Below, in pieces: positions 21,012 through 31,785 of a stretch of 64,000 nucleotides of DNA. Position numbers and translations under genes: made by a program. The notes under the pieces are model-generated. The model was not told where the DNA came from. It did not search any database and was given only the letters and a program-made list of their open reading frames with translations. Each line of letters begins with the position of its first letter. The first letter of the stretch is position 1. The stretch spans positions 114,074,466 through 114,138,465 of the forward strand of contig BTPG01000005.1 in NCBI GenBank assembly GCA_036245525.1, written 5' to 3'. The stretch is from Semisulcospira habei (taxonomy: Eukaryota; Mollusca; Gastropoda; Semisulcospiridae).

Positions 21012-21059
21012 TGCAAGGGACACAGATCCCAATGGGCTCATGAGGATCTATGTCTATGC
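21012..21059. mobile_element. P1 palindrome, decayed
   Basis: GCAAGGGACACAGATCCCAA then GGGCTCATGAGGATCTATGTC with much of the left inner arm lost. Confidence 0.5.
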
Positions 21060-21130
21060 TGACTCCAGCTGCCTGTTAAATTGGGGTTTTTGCGCACGAC
21101 TGTCATAGGATAACAAGGTTAACCCTTTGG

Positions 21131-21440
21131 CTACCCGGAAAATACAGCGGCTTTAATAACCCCATCTTCCGTCTGAGGACCGGGCACAACCGACTCAATT
21201 TCCACCTGCACAGACGCTTCCACCTCGTGCCATCTCCCCTGTGCCCTTGTGGAGCAGCAGACCAGACCACAGAGCACATCCTCCAGGAGTGAGGGAACCA
21301 CCAGCTGCTGAGGGAGGAGATATGGCCGAAGCCCACCACTGTACGGGCCTGTGGAGGCGCTACAGAAGACCACAGATTTCATTTTGAGAGCCACACTCCA
21401 AGTGTGACGGCGTTCGAGAAGAAGAAAACAACCCCATGAC
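21131..21440 (+). pseudogene. Non-LTR retrotransposon C-terminal fragment
   Basis: The plus strand reads NNPIFRLRTGHNRLNFHLHR, then CPCGAADQTTEHILQE with a stop, and after a frame change GPVEALQKTTDFILRATLQV. The FRLRTGHNRL block followed by C.CG...TEH is the region after the reverse transcriptase in Jockey/I/CR1-like elements. A truncated P2 arm (CCCTTTGGCTACCCGG after TTAA) precedes it. Confidence 0.65.
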
Positions 21441-21471
21441 TGCCGAAGCACAGTGGACATCAAACAACTGC

Positions 21472-21508
21472 AAAAGAGGCACAGATCCTCATGAGCCCCC
21501 GCAACTGT
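21472..21508. mobile_element. P1 left half-palindrome
   Basis: GCAAAAGAGGCACAGATCC ... CCCCCGCAACTG with no right arm, like the half element at 9026. Confidence 0.6.
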
Positions 21509-21728
21509 TTTTAACCGGCTTCACAAAATACAATCAGCGTTTCTCATACAAAACTGTTTTTGTGCTCTGTTTGTCAGTGATCATTTTAAAGAGACCATTC
21601 ATGGGTCCTGGATGAGAAGGGATTAATCCAACTCATGGTCGCCGACAGTAAAGAAGTTAATCCAACTGTAAACGGTGCCAGAAAGGCACGCGCTATCAAG
21701 CTATCAGTGCCAGAACTACGACCCAACC

Positions 21729-21826
21729 CAGTGCGCAAAAGGCCATCGGGCCGACGTCCGCCGTCGTCGGCCGCGCGCGCGGGCCAATGGCGGCCGACGT
21801 CGGCCCGATGACCTTTGCGCACTGGG
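21729..21826. mobile_element. P7 GC-rich palindrome
   Basis: Arms CAGTGCGCAAAAGGCCATCG / CGATGACCTTTGCGCACTG, then GGCCGACGTCCGCC / GGCGGCCGACGTCGGCC, with a CGCGCGCG centre. Very GC-rich and CpG-rich compared with its surroundings. Confidence 0.8.
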
Positions 21827-22028
21827 CGACCTACCTGTGCGACGTGATAGGTACATTAGAAGTCAAGCCCACCTGCGGCCGATTCAGTTCTTCTGATCGC
21901 GCGGCTTTGATTTGCTTATTGGCACCGCGCGCACGTGCATCTATGAGAGCTGATTCAGCACACGCGCTTGTGGGGAAGCCAGACAGACACCAGCTCAAAC
22001 ACGGTCGAGTGGTGAACGGCAATCACGT

Positions 22029-22094
22029 GCAAGAGGCATAGATCCTCATGAGCCCTCGCGGATGCGAGGACTCATGAGGATTTATGCCTCTTGT
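22029..22094. mobile_element. P1 palindrome
   Basis: Arms GCAAGAGGCATAGATCCTCA and complement with two mismatches, around GCGGATGC. Both inner arms share CTCGC / GCGAG. Confidence 0.8.
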
Positions 22095-22581
22095 TCTATC
22101 TGGGCCCTTTTTTATACGCAAATTTCGCGGACGGCGGTGGACATAAGGGGTTTAGATTATATAAAATATTTTTTAAAAAAAACACGTCGACAAAAGACGA
22201 AGTCCAGACGCAGCCTGAGTTGGTTGTGTAGACACCCAGTTTCGTGGACCTGGAAGAATCAGTTATGATAATATGGATGGACAAACAATCAAACGAACTA
22301 ATAAACTAAAGACTGAACTGACCAACAAACGAACGGATGCATAAATGAACGGCGGCATCTTACATATCTGCATAATTTGTCAAGATAATAAATAGGCCGC
22401 ACACTTTACCTAACAAAACATCTTTGTGTATGTGAGAGCTTGTTTATGATATTGCAGATGGAGCATACTGTTCACCTAAGGAGGCCTAAGCGTGTTACAT
22501 TAATCACCGTTTCCCAGCCTTGGAACTTTCAATACGACATGCGATGGCTGATCAACAAATGAGCGTGGCCAGTGGAATGCG

Positions 22582-22679
22582 CACACTGGTTGTCTCTCTC
22601 GATTCGCTACCGCTGATCAGCGAATCGAGGGAGACAACCAGTGACCAGCGGTAGCGAATCGAGGGACACAACCAGTGTG
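22582..22679. mobile_element. P5 palindrome with a second right arm
   Basis: Left arm CACACTGGTTGTCTCTCTCG, right arm AGCGAATCGAGGGAGACAAC, then another AGCGAATCGAGGGACACAAC...CAGTGTGA, so the right arm occurs twice. Confidence 0.75.
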
Positions 22680-23602
22680 AGAGATGCGCCGAGGCAGGAA
22701 GTTGCCAGACCGCATGTGAACACACATTCACACGAAGCCATTAGTTGTTAATAATAATAATTATATTTATAAAGCGCAAACTCCCTGCAGTGCAGGCTCT
22801 AAGCGCTGTACAATGCAAATCTAAGTTAAAACCTAAACACAAATCAATAAACAAAAAACCCCACAAAATACAAATATTACAATACAAATTCTAAAATTAA
22901 CAGCACATAAACACACCCAAAGCACAAACAACCATCGCAACAAGGACTGGTACAGGATCATCACGATGTTATTGTGAAACAGAAAAGAGACTGGAATTTA
23001 GTAAGACAGAGTAGTGAGACTGGAAAAGATGAGTTTTAAGCTGACTTTTGAAAGAAATTACTGTCGGGGCATCACGAATGTGCTTCGGAAGCGAATTCCA
23101 AATGACAGGGGCCTGGAAACAAAAGGACCTTTGACCAAAGGACTTTGTATTTATCTTTGGTACTTTCAAAAGTTTTTCACTGCTAGAACGTAAGGTGCGG
23201 GAAGCTTGATAAGTAGTTAACATACTGGAAAGGTAGGGAGGCAGTGTACCATCGAAATGACGAAAGGCGAAAGTAGCTACCTTGTATTCAATCCTAGCTT
23301 TGATGGGAAGCCAGTGAAGTTGGTACAACAAGGATGACACATGATCTTTTTTTGATTTCTGAAAAATGACGCGAGCTGCACTGTTTAATATTCTCTGAAG
23401 TCGAGCCAATTCTTCAGATGGCAGACCAGCAAACAAACAATTACAATAATCAATGCGGCTCAAAATCAGTGAAGACACAAGCTGAGTGGTGGCAGACTGA
23501 GTCAGGAAAGATCTCACAGAGCTGATTTTTTTCAGCTGGAAATAGGCTGCTCTACAGATGGAAGTGATATGGTCATGCATAGACAAAGTAGAGTCCAAAA
23601 GA

Positions 23603-23986
23603 TTGATTGATTGATTGTACATTGCTTAACGTCCCGACAGCAACAAGGCTTTCTCAGGACGTGCCTGCACTGCTTGTGAAAAAAAACAAAAACGAAACAG
23701 AACATTGAATGTATGTCGCCAGCCGTCAAATACATTAAATAACCTAACACATGGCCTAAATAAAGCTAAGACCATTTAGCAACACACATCCAATATCAAG
23801 AGCTACAGGCAGTGCAGACAGTAGGAGAGTTTTAAATGGCAAATACAGGTGAATGGACAAAGGTAGACAGAACACATGCCCCAGATAGAGAGATAACCCA
23901 CCCTGTGGGCTGACCAGGTGACCCTGGGAACTAAAAAATACCTAACCCCACCCAAGTCCCCAAGGGCAGACCCGGTTGGGGCTTAA
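23603..23986 (-). mobile_element. 380-bp SINE-like retroposon, copy 7
   Basis: Inside the LINE, flanked by AGTCCAAAAGA (23592-23602, 23987-23997). Confidence 0.9.
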
Positions 23987-24737
23987 AGTCCAAAAGAACA
24001 CCAAGGTCACGAACACAGCGTTTGAAAGGTATGGCAGCTTCACCAACAGTCAAGCTGCTGCAGGTGACCTGGGAAAGAGTGTGATGTGACGCGACACACA
24101 TTGACTCAGTTTTGCCACCATTCAGCATGAGCTTGTTCATTAACATCCATTTTTTAACAGATGATATACAGAGTTCGACTTCCTTAATTACAACAGGGAC
24201 ATCACATGGCTTGGAGTCCCTGAGCAGCTGTGTGTCGTCGGCATATTTATGGAAACCACAACTATGCCGACTCACAACAGATGACAAGGGTTGAGTATAT
24301 ATTGAAAACAGTACAGGCCCCAAGACAGAACCCTGGGGCACGCCGCAACGCAGGGGGAGTGGTTTGGACTTTAAACCTCCAACAGTCACACACTGAGAGC
24401 GGCCTAACAAATAGGAGGCAAACCACCGTAAGGCAGTGTCAGTTATGCCAAAAGTACACTGCAGACGTCTTAAAAGAATGTCATGATCGATGGTGTCGAA
24501 GGCTGCCGACAAATCCAGTAGGCAAAGAATAGAGACTTTTCTCTGGTCAGCGGATGACAGTAAATTGCTGACAACATGAAGCAGGGCGGTTTCGGTGGAA
24601 TGATTTTTTCTGTATGCTGACTGATACAAGTCAAGCAAGCCATTGTCATTCAAGTGCCTTTGAAGCTGCTGAAGAACAACTTTCTCCAAAAGTTTAGCAA
24701 GGAAAGGCAGATTGGAAATTGGACGATAATTCGTCAA

Positions 24738-25110
24738 TTGATTGATTGTACATTGCTTAACGTCCCGACAGCAACAAGGCTTTCTCAGGACGTGCCTGCA
24801 CTGCTTGTGAAAAAAATAAACAGAACATTGAATGTATGTCGCCAGCCGGTCAAATACATTAAATAAACCTAACACATGGGGCCTAAATAAAGCTAAGACC
24901 ATTTAGCAACACACATCCATATCAAGAGCTACAGCAGTGCAGACAGTAGGAGAGTTTTAAAAGGCAAATACAGGTGAATGGACAAGGGTAGACAGAAACA
25001 CATGCCCAGAATAGAGAGAAAACCCACCCTGTGGGGCTGACCAGGGTGACCCTGGGAACTAAAAAATACCTAACCCCACCCAAGTCCCCCAGGGCAGACC
25101 CGGGTGGGGA
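24738..25110 (-). mobile_element. 380-bp SINE-like retroposon, copy 8
   Basis: Inside the LINE reverse transcriptase frame, flanked by the 13-bp duplication GATAATTCGTCAA (24725-24737, 25111-25123). Confidence 0.92.
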
Positions 25111-25781
25111 GATAATTCGTCAAGCATTCCTTGTCCAGACTTGGCTTCTTAAGGAGAGGAATGACAAGTGCTTGCTTGAAAAGATCAGGAACACAACCTG
25201 ACACGAGGGAAAAGTTTAGAATTCTAGTTAATATTGGCAGTAATTCGTCTGAACATGCTCTCAGCAACGAAGCAGGAATTGGATCAAGTGCACAACTCTT
25301 GCTTGGGCACCGAGTCAAGATATCCTGAATGTATCTCTCTGACACTGGTTCGAACTGAGAGAAGGGTGTACCTCCAAAGACAGGATTGGAACAGTCACGA
25401 TCAGCAACACTGTCCGTCAAAGTGTCAAGCTCAGCTCGAATATCTTACGTACGAAATGGCGACGGCCTGGCTGCGTTATGCAAAATCCGCGTAATCCCTT
25501 CTGCTTCGGGGTCTGGCGAGGAAAGATGGTAGTGGGGGAGGGGTGTATGTGTGTGTGTGTGTGGGGGGGGGATGGGGGGGGGGGATAAGGGAGGGTGAGA
25601 GAGGAGAAGGGGGACGGTGGTGGGTGAGGATGGTCAGGGTGATGTCCGGTGATGGTCGAGGGGGCGGGGCATTCTCGCACATGGCATCAACCTGCTTGTT
25701 TGTTGTAACGGATACCTGCATGTGTCGAGCATATTAGGTGAAATCCAGGCTTAACAAGATATAACTGATCCAACTAATTAA

Positions 25782-25855
25782 CTCATTCAAGACAGCGCTG
25801 CATCGGGATACGCGACATAAAGCCGCAAATCCGAATGCAGCACGACTCGAATATG
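25782..25855. mobile_element. P9 element, decayed, TTAA-flanked
   Basis: 74 bp between TTAA 25778-25781 and 25856-25859. Ends CTCATTCAAGACAG and, complemented, CATATTCGAGTCG. The internal arms (GCGCTGCATCGGGATACGCG / AATCCGAATGCAGC) are diverged. Confidence 0.65.
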
Positions 25856-26202
25856 TTAAACATCACCGATCAAGCAAATGACCCACTGACATCTTTATTT
25901 CAAACGAATTCTTTTCCTTTTAAGTAAAGCACTAGCCGGGGTCAGTTGCACGTAGCAAAAATCTCGCGAAGCCAGACTAGCAGAACACCTACACACACCC
26001 TGCGATCAAAAGCAATTACGAACCGCGAGAGCACTGAAAAATTAGAGGTGCGTAAAGACCTGGACATAATCCAATAATCTCCAAATCAAATCGCGGCGAA
26101 TTAGAGCAGAAAATCCGTGATTGCAGCTTCCTGTGCGCCCTACACAACTCTACTCGCCCGCCTCAATACTAGCGTCGCCCGATCAGCACGCTTACTCCAG
26201 TC

Positions 26203-26266
26203 GCAAGAGACATAGATCTTTATCAGCCCCGCATCTGCGGGGGCTCATGAGGATCAATGCCTCGTG
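26203..26266. mobile_element. P1 palindrome
   Basis: GCAAGAGACATAGATCTTTA ... GGATCAATGCCTCGTG with a TATC/CATG mismatch region near the loop. Confidence 0.65.
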
Positions 26267-26669
26267 TGTGTCCTATTTACATCTTTGCTTTTACGAAGGA
26301 CGAAGTCATCTGACGTTTCTACTCTTAGTTTTAATGCATTCACACCTAATATTTTTTTTTTCAGCAACTTAGCGAGGTGCAATGTCTACCACTTGTTTGA
26401 AGTGAATTCGTTTTGACAGTTCAGCTGCAGTGCCACATCTGATTAGAGCCTTCCAAAGCGCCAAACTATAATCTGGCGGCAATACCACTCAGCAGGTATC
26501 ATGGTTGATCCATGAATGCGTTTATTCGGCCCAGTTTGAAGAACGAATGGAAGTGCACGCGTTCAAAGCCTACGTCAAAGACTTAACGCCCTGTGTTGAT
26601 TAACCATACGACGACTTTCGATCTTTCACACTTTCAGTCGCTCTGGGGCGCCCCAAAACCCTACGTTAA

Positions 26670-26753
26670 CCCTTTGGCTGTCGGCAGCGGTTTTTGTCGA
26701 GGTGATTCCTGCAGGAATCACCTCGACAAAAACCGCTACCGACAGCCAAAGGG
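26670..26753. mobile_element. P2 palindrome MITE, near perfect
   Basis: 84 bp with one mismatch between arms: CCCTTTGGCTGTCGGCAGCG on the left, CCGCTACCGACAGCCAAAGGG mirrored on the right, and CCTGCAGG at the centre. Left edge TTAA 26666-26669, right edge TCAA. Confidence 0.9.
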
Positions 26754-26919
26754 TCAAGTCCTCCAGATTAAACTAATGTACCACGGACGGTCACGCCCTC
26801 GACTAAGCAAATTTGTATCAATACAGAAATTAGTGTGAAACAGAAATACACACACACAAAAAATTCGGAAATAAAAGCGTGACGACCTCTCCTCCATCTG
26901 CGGAACACGCGCACGCTGG

Positions 26920-26966
26920 CCTGAGATTTTGGGCCTTACGGTTTCAACTTTAAAGTCCAAAATCAC
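26920..26966. mobile_element. P6 palindrome, short
   Basis: CTGAGATTTTGGGCCTTACG ... TTAAAGTCCAAAATCAC with a decayed right inner arm. Confidence 0.55.
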
Positions 26967-27477
26967 TTACCAACCTTACCAACACACGATAATTATTCCG
27001 TTTAGCATACTTTCTCAAACTTCGTTGCGCCGGACGGAAAGTGATTTCTAAATGTCAAAGGGAATAAGCTAGTCCCAGAAGTATCGCACTATTTACTTTC
27101 TTCTTCGATTATCTATTTCAGACTGTTTAAGTCTGTTGACGCAGATTAATTTGAGGAAAAGTCATTCGCCGACGTTTCTGGCAGAGCAATTTACTTAAAG
27201 GCAGATGAAGCACTTTTTTCCTTCCTCTACGTGATTCCTAATCCGAACCTAATACATAAAATGCCTAGGCCAAAAAGGCGTGTGCCAAGCGTGTAAAATG
27301 CAATGAGGAAACCAGGGAATAAAGAAACACGATTTGAAAGTAAACTGTTTTATCTCTGTCCTTCTAAAGCGTGTTTCTCATTTTTCCTTCATTGCTTATT
27401 ACTGCTTTATCATTCTTCATCGAAGCGTTTCTTTATTTTCTGGCTTTTTCTTCCTAAAGGTCAGTCCAAACGGCCCT

Positions 27478-27560
27478 ACTTCAGCTGTCGGTAGCGTTTT
27501 CTGTCGAGGTGAGTCCTGCGGAAATCACCTCGACAGAAAGCGCTACCGACAGCCAAAGGG
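27478..27560. mobile_element. P2 palindrome
   Basis: The right arm (CGACAGAAAGCGCTACCGAC) is intact, followed by AGCCAAAGGG and TTAA 27561-27564. The left arm starts at CAGCTGTCGGTAGCG. Its outer CCCTTTGG has changed and no left TTAA remains. Confidence 0.7.
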
Positions 27561-27564
27561 TTAA

Positions 27565-28140
27565 AGTACCAATAGGCGTAAATCCGAAGATAAATTTCAG
27601 CACCATTTTTGTTTATCATGCCTTGTCGACACATCTAATGAGCTTCTACGGCAGCTGGGATAGGCAGCAAACCGCACACGCCGCGTCATCACACTTGTTT
27701 ATTGTACGCAGCCGTCAGCGCGTCAATCTATTTTTAGCGGCTGTTGCTCGTACAAAATCGATAGCATTGCATTACAGAATGGAGAGCAGTCATTGTCAAA
27801 TTACTGGCTATAAAGATGACGTGCGCTGGACAGGATATATCTGTGTCTGTATGGTATTACTAGACCTGTATGCGGCCTTTCGAAACCATCGGCTGCAAAA
27901 ATGTTTATGAACAGTTACAGCGGTGGTGGGCTTTTAACGGAATGGTGCTAGCAAGGTCTGTTCCGATATTCCGACAGCCAAAATAGAGCTAACAGCTTTT
28001 CCACATCGCTGGAACGATTTTCCCACCGAGTGAAGTAGTGTTGAACATAAGAGTCGTTTTGTAACGAGTTTTTCTGTGTTTGTTTTCCCGCTGCAGATGA
28101 TGTCTGCAGAAAGCGCTTGAGGGGGAAATATTCACCCACG
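27565..28140. other. No gene recognised
   Basis: No repeat family from the rest of the window and no convincing coding frame. The longest plus-strand frame (to 27910) starts inside the P2 palindrome, which argues against coding. Confidence 0.5.
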
Positions 28141-28168
28141 TCATAGTTGCACGCGAGAGGGAGGGAGG

Positions 28169-28173
<5 letters not shown>

Positions 28174-28262
<89 letters not shown>
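28174..28262. repeat. (GA)n microsatellite
   Basis: About 45 uninterrupted GA units followed by a G-rich stretch and, at 28321-28355, a C-rich stretch. Confidence 0.95.
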
Positions 28263-28265
<3 letters not shown>

Positions 28266-28432
28266 GGAGGCGGGGGTGGGGGGGGGGGGTACAAGTGCAT
28301 TGTCGAACTCCTAGACGACGCCCCTCCCGCCCCCACCCCCCCCTCCCCCCCCACCATTCTGTTTGTTTATCCTTCTGAAACAATCACTTATTCCCATGAG
28401 AGCCCGCAAATGCAAGGGTTAATAAGAATAAT

Positions 28433-28639
28433 GCCCGTTCAGTGCCGAGAGAACGTGAACAGCACCCAAATGCAAAAGGTATAGATCCTCATGAGCCCCC
28501 GCAATTGCGTGGGCTAATCAGGATCTATGCCTCTTGTTGACAACACGTTGAATCTTTGTTCCCAGGACATGTAGGGTTTTGGGTGTTGAATTAACGAAGG
28601 TTGCAGAAACACAGTCTGCGTCAGCTGGCACTAAATGGG
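28433..28639. mobile_element. P1 carrier MITE
   Basis: Left end CCCGTTCAGTGCCGAG, right end CTGGCACTAAATGGG followed by TTAA 28640-28643. Hairpin at 28472-28537. The left tetranucleotide is degraded (TAAT). Confidence 0.65.
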
Positions 28640-28756
28640 TTAATGCTCTTGATGGCGGAGGATCGGTCATACCTGCCACGTGAAGGCACAAGACAGTAAG
28701 TTTATTGTTTGTGCAATACAATGAAAATAGTGCTTTTCACAACAAAACAACACCAA

Positions 28757-28771
28757 CCCCCCCCCCCCCCC

Positions 28772-28808
<37 letters not shown>
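28757..28808. repeat. C16 followed by A36
   Basis: Adjacent homopolymers. A weak P8-like palindrome (AATACAATGAAAATAGTGCT) precedes it. Confidence 0.85.
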
Positions 28809-28809
<1 letters not shown>

Positions 28810-28930
28810 ACCCTACTGTCTTTTGCCTTTTACATGACAGACTTGTTATATCAGCGCCCACGGTACTTTGGGGAGGCAAACTTCAACAGCTTTTCTTGTC
28901 TCCACATCGCGACCACCCTATAACTGCATG

Positions 28931-29095
28931 CACCACGGCCGAGTTGCTCGAGAACGCGTGAATCCTGCGCCCGCAAGCCACAAAGCAAGGTGCTGAGCTG
29001 TAGATAGAAAACCTGCGTAAGCTGCTAAGCAAGAGGATCTGGTACACCGGCTTCCGCAGGATTTACGCTTTCTCATGCAACTGAGCCCAGGTCTT
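28931..29095. mobile_element. P4 element, strongly diverged
   Basis: Recognisable by CCACAAAGCAAGGTGCTGAG, TTACGCTTTCTCATGCAACT and GAGCCC. Arms no longer pair well. Confidence 0.45.
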
Positions 29096-29266
29096 TGCGC
29101 AAGATTAGCGAAACTGGCCGGCAGCAAGGGGAAAAAAAAAAGGACTCCATGTGCTGCCTCTCGGCAAACAAGTCATTAGCACCAGGACCCAGATACTGAG
29201 AAACAGAGACGTAAATGCATCCGATAATTGAGAAATTGAGATGTAAATGAAAACAAATCAAAGTCA

Positions 29267-29332
29267 GCAAGAGGCATAAATTCTCATGAGCCCCTGCTGT
29301 CGCAGGGGCTCATAAGAATCTATGCCTCTTGG
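29267..29332. mobile_element. P1 palindrome, GATTCTC-type
   Basis: GCAAGAGGCATAAATTCTCA and AAGAATCTATGCCTCTTG with two mismatches. Loop CTGTCG. Confidence 0.75.
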
Positions 29333-29588
29333 AGCAGGAAGCTACCTATGACGACGTCCTGGACAAGAAACAAACATGGAGCATGTTGCCGATGGCGGTG
29401 GCGGTGTCTCTAATGAGGGGAAAAAAATATGCTAAAACGAGTTAAAGTTCAGTTCTGAGGCAAAGAACTCTGCTCGGGAAAAGCCCATACGTGCTGTACC
29501 CAACCCCTCGTTAATACCAGTAACCAGAGTCGTAAATAAATGACTCTCGGTCCATTTCAGCCATAAAGATGTATACAGACATGCTACA

Positions 29589-29651
29589 CACCCTGGTTGT
29601 CTCCCTTGATTGGCTGCAGCAGCAGCGAATCGAGGGCGGCAACCCGTGTGG
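29589..29651. mobile_element. P5 palindrome
   Basis: CACCCTGGTTGTCTCCCTTG and AGCGAATCGAGGGCGGCAAC...GTGTG with several mismatches. Confidence 0.6.
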
Positions 29652-29899
29652 AGCTGCAGTGTCCACGCAGCTGCAGAGGCTCATGAGAATCCAAGCTTGC
29701 TGACCATGACGTCTTCTTGCATGCTTTGCGAGTGTTCTGTTGGAACCATGCTCACACAGCCTGTATCAACGCAATTTAGCGAGTGTACGGTTATGAAACA
29801 AAACTAGCCCAGCGGAACAAACAACAAAATTTAATGACGTCTATTTTTAAGTCTGAAACCTGCTGTTCTCCAAACCACTGAACTCGAAACAATTCAATT

Positions 29900-29980
29900 A
29901 AAAAAAACTTTATTTATCCCTTAAAGGGCAATTACAGCTTTGTGGAAGGGAGGGAACAATAAAAAATAAAAAAAAAAGCA
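29900..29980. mobile_element. Possible non-LTR retroelement 3' end
   Basis: AACTTTATTTATCCCTTAAA then GGGCAATTACAGC resembles complemented 3' ends of LINE/SINE families, ending in A-rich sequence. Weak call. Confidence 0.3.
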
Positions 29981-30168
29981 TTCAACAGACATTAATTTAA
30001 ATCAAGACACTCTAAGGCGTTCTGGTGTACGATGTACTGATATCAATTTTCAATCAGCAATTTTAGACTCCGTCTTTCCCTGTCCCGATGAGAAAGGGAT
30101 TGATTCTCATAGGCCCCTGCAGTTGCCGAAGCTGATGAGAATCTATGCCAACGAGAGTAGGCTGTTAA

Positions 30169-30240
30169 CGCATTCGCGGCCAGCCGCATCCGGATGCGCG
30201 GCATAAGCCGCGCATCCGGATGCGGCTGGCCGCGAATGAG
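30169..30240. mobile_element. P9 palindrome MITE, TTAA-flanked
   Basis: 72 bp, nearly identical to 57-128, between TTAA 30165-30168 and 30241-30244. Left end CGCATTCGCGG, right end (complemented) CTCATTCGCGG. Confidence 0.88.
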
Positions 30241-30244
30241 TTAA

Positions 30245-30411
30245 CCCATTCGCGCTTGCAGCACTGGTCCTGTTTACAGTAACCGGTGGCTGAATGCCTA
30301 AGGGGGTTTGCAGCACTGGTCCTGTTTACAGTAACCGGTGGCTGAATGCCTTAAGGGGGTTTGCAGCACTGGTCCTGTTTACAGTAACCGGTGGCTGAAT
30401 GCCTAAGGGGG
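30245..30411. mobile_element. TTAA-bounded element made of three 52-bp tandem copies
   Basis: Between TTAA 30241-30244 and 30412-30415. Copies of TTGCAGCACTGGTCCTGTTT... start at 30256, 30308 and 30361 (periods 52 and 53). Ends CCCATTCGCG and, complemented, CCCCTTAGGCATTC. Confidence 0.7.
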
Positions 30412-30415
30412 TTAA

Positions 30416-30629
30416 CCCCTTCGTTGCCAGTGATCAATAGCTGCGCGTCTGTCACGCTCGCACGCTGACCGACATTCGCGTGGAGAACACAACATAGCTG
30501 GGACCAAAAATGGGCATAAACTACCATAGGACCAACGAGAGACATAAATCCTCATGAGCCCCCGCAAATGCGGGGGCTCATGAGGGTTTATGTCTCTTGC
30601 AGGCTCGCCTGGCCCCCAACATTAAGGGG
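30416..30629. mobile_element. P1 carrier MITE
   Basis: Begins CCCCTTCGTTGCCAGTG at TTAA 30412-30415, holds the P1 hairpin 30535-30600, and ends ...AAGGGG before TTCA 30630-30633, a one-base change from TTAA. Confidence 0.65.
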
Positions 30630-30912
30630 TTCACAAACCCACGTTTGCGTCACAGCCAGATCATTTACTATTAGTATCCTATCTGCAGAGTTGAAGAGCT
30701 TTAAAAAAAAAAATCATGATTTTCCAATTCAAGACGCAGATCGATTTCTTTCCTCAGTATAGCTAATGATTTGTGTCCATGGCGACCATTACGTCACGTT
30801 TCAAAATACGACTGATAAATCCTTGGGGTAAAACTCCTCAATCTTTGAGAATATATAAAACAGCCATCATCACTAATAAAGTAATCCTGTCTATAGCCGC
30901 ACCCTTCCTTTC

Positions 30913-30978
30913 GCAAGAGGCATAGATGTACATGAGCCCCCGCAGTCGCAGGGGCTCATGTGAATCTATGCCTCTTGT
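30913..30978. mobile_element. P1 palindrome
   Basis: GCAAGAGGCATAGATGTACA and GTGAATCTATGCCTCTTGT with mismatches at the variable GATNNTC site. Confidence 0.75.
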
Positions 30979-31106
30979 TTAGCCTAGATATGCCTTAATA
31001 TGGCCAAAGCCGGTATGTTATTTTTTTTTTTTTTTAGAAAAGCGGTATTTATTTGTAATACAATGAAACTTCCCGCTTTCAGAAATGGACATTAATATAT
31101 TGCTTT

Positions 31107-31140
<34 letters not shown>

Positions 31141-31300
31141 TTTGTTGTGGCAGGGGGGGGCGTGGAGTGCGCGGTAGTAGGGATGGCTGGAGGGTGGGTA
31201 GGGGAGTGGGGTGAGGCAGGGAGACGGGGGAGTGGGGCGGGGACGGGGGTGGGGAGGGGGGGGGGGGAGGGGTGGAGGGGGGGGGGGAGGAGAGAGATCG
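31107..31300. repeat. T33 run followed by G-rich strand
   Basis: Poly-T to 31139, then about 160 bases with many G runs (GGGTGGGTAGGGGAGTGGGG and similar), a strong G-quadruplex candidate. A P8-like remnant (AATACAATGAAACTTCCCGC) lies upstream at 31055. Confidence 0.8.
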
Positions 31301-31420
31301 GGGTTCACGCGGAATTCGAATTCTCCACAACATAAAACCGAGTTCAGCATGGACAGACTCCTTACATTCCATTGATATCCTCAAGGAGCTGTCACACGTC
31401 AAATTCAGACTGGGACGGAT

Positions 31421-31500
31421 CCACCCTAGTTATCTCCCTCAGTCGACACGCTACGCATCAAGCAAGATGCGCTGCAGATAGAGAGACGTAACCAGTGTGA
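31421..31500. mobile_element. P5 palindrome, diverged
   Basis: CTAGTTATCTCCCTCAGTCG and GAGAGACGTAACCAGTGTGA pair partly. The inner arms read CGCATC ... GATGCG. Confidence 0.5.
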
Positions 31501-31720
31501 CAGGGCTCCATAGTCACGTATAACATTCACACCACTTCAATAATCTGGGCGGCCGATGACAGAGATAATAACTATATAAGCATAAGTAAGACCCACAGTG
31601 TCTGGGGTTGGTCAATGCGACCAAAAGCCAAACTGATCCTCCCAAATTAGGTCCTTTTAGCTCCAACATTCAGTATAATGAGAATGTAATACAGATGAAA
31701 AATTGCTCTTAACGTCCTCT

Positions 31721-31785
31721 GGGGTCAGTTGCGTGAGTGAGGTTTGTCCTGTCCTAAGCTCACTGGCACTCATGCAATTGACCCC
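31721..31785. mobile_element. Short P4 element with both termini
   Basis: GGGGTCAGTTGCGTGAGTGA ... TCATGCAATTGACCCC: the best view of the P4 terminal repeats (GGGGTCAGTTGC / GCAATTGACCCC). The middle of the usual palindrome is deleted. Confidence 0.75.

Larger units (their letters stand above)
22742..25440 (-). pseudogene. CR1/L2-like LINE, 5'-truncated, broken by two SINEs
   Basis: Three minus-strand segments (25440-25111, 24737-23987, 23602-22742) encode a reverse transcriptase: CALDPIPASLL, NYRPISNLPFLAKLLEKV, QSAYRKNHSTETALL, LDLSAAFDTIDHDILL, GVPQGSVLGPVLF, the catalytic YADD (about 24234-24245), and a C-terminal tail ending LPKHIRDAPTVISFKSQLK before the stop at 22969. The 3' end is GCGCTTTATAAATATAAT plus (ATT)n. 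Reading from one SINE target duplication to the other keeps the frame across both insertions, and I see no stop or frameshift in the LINE parts, so the copy was open when the SINEs arrived. Everything 5' of the RT start is missing. Confidence 0.85.

Noticed and set aside
27509..27910. 133-codon plus-strand frame after the P2 element
   Set aside because: It begins inside the palindrome and has no domain I recognise.
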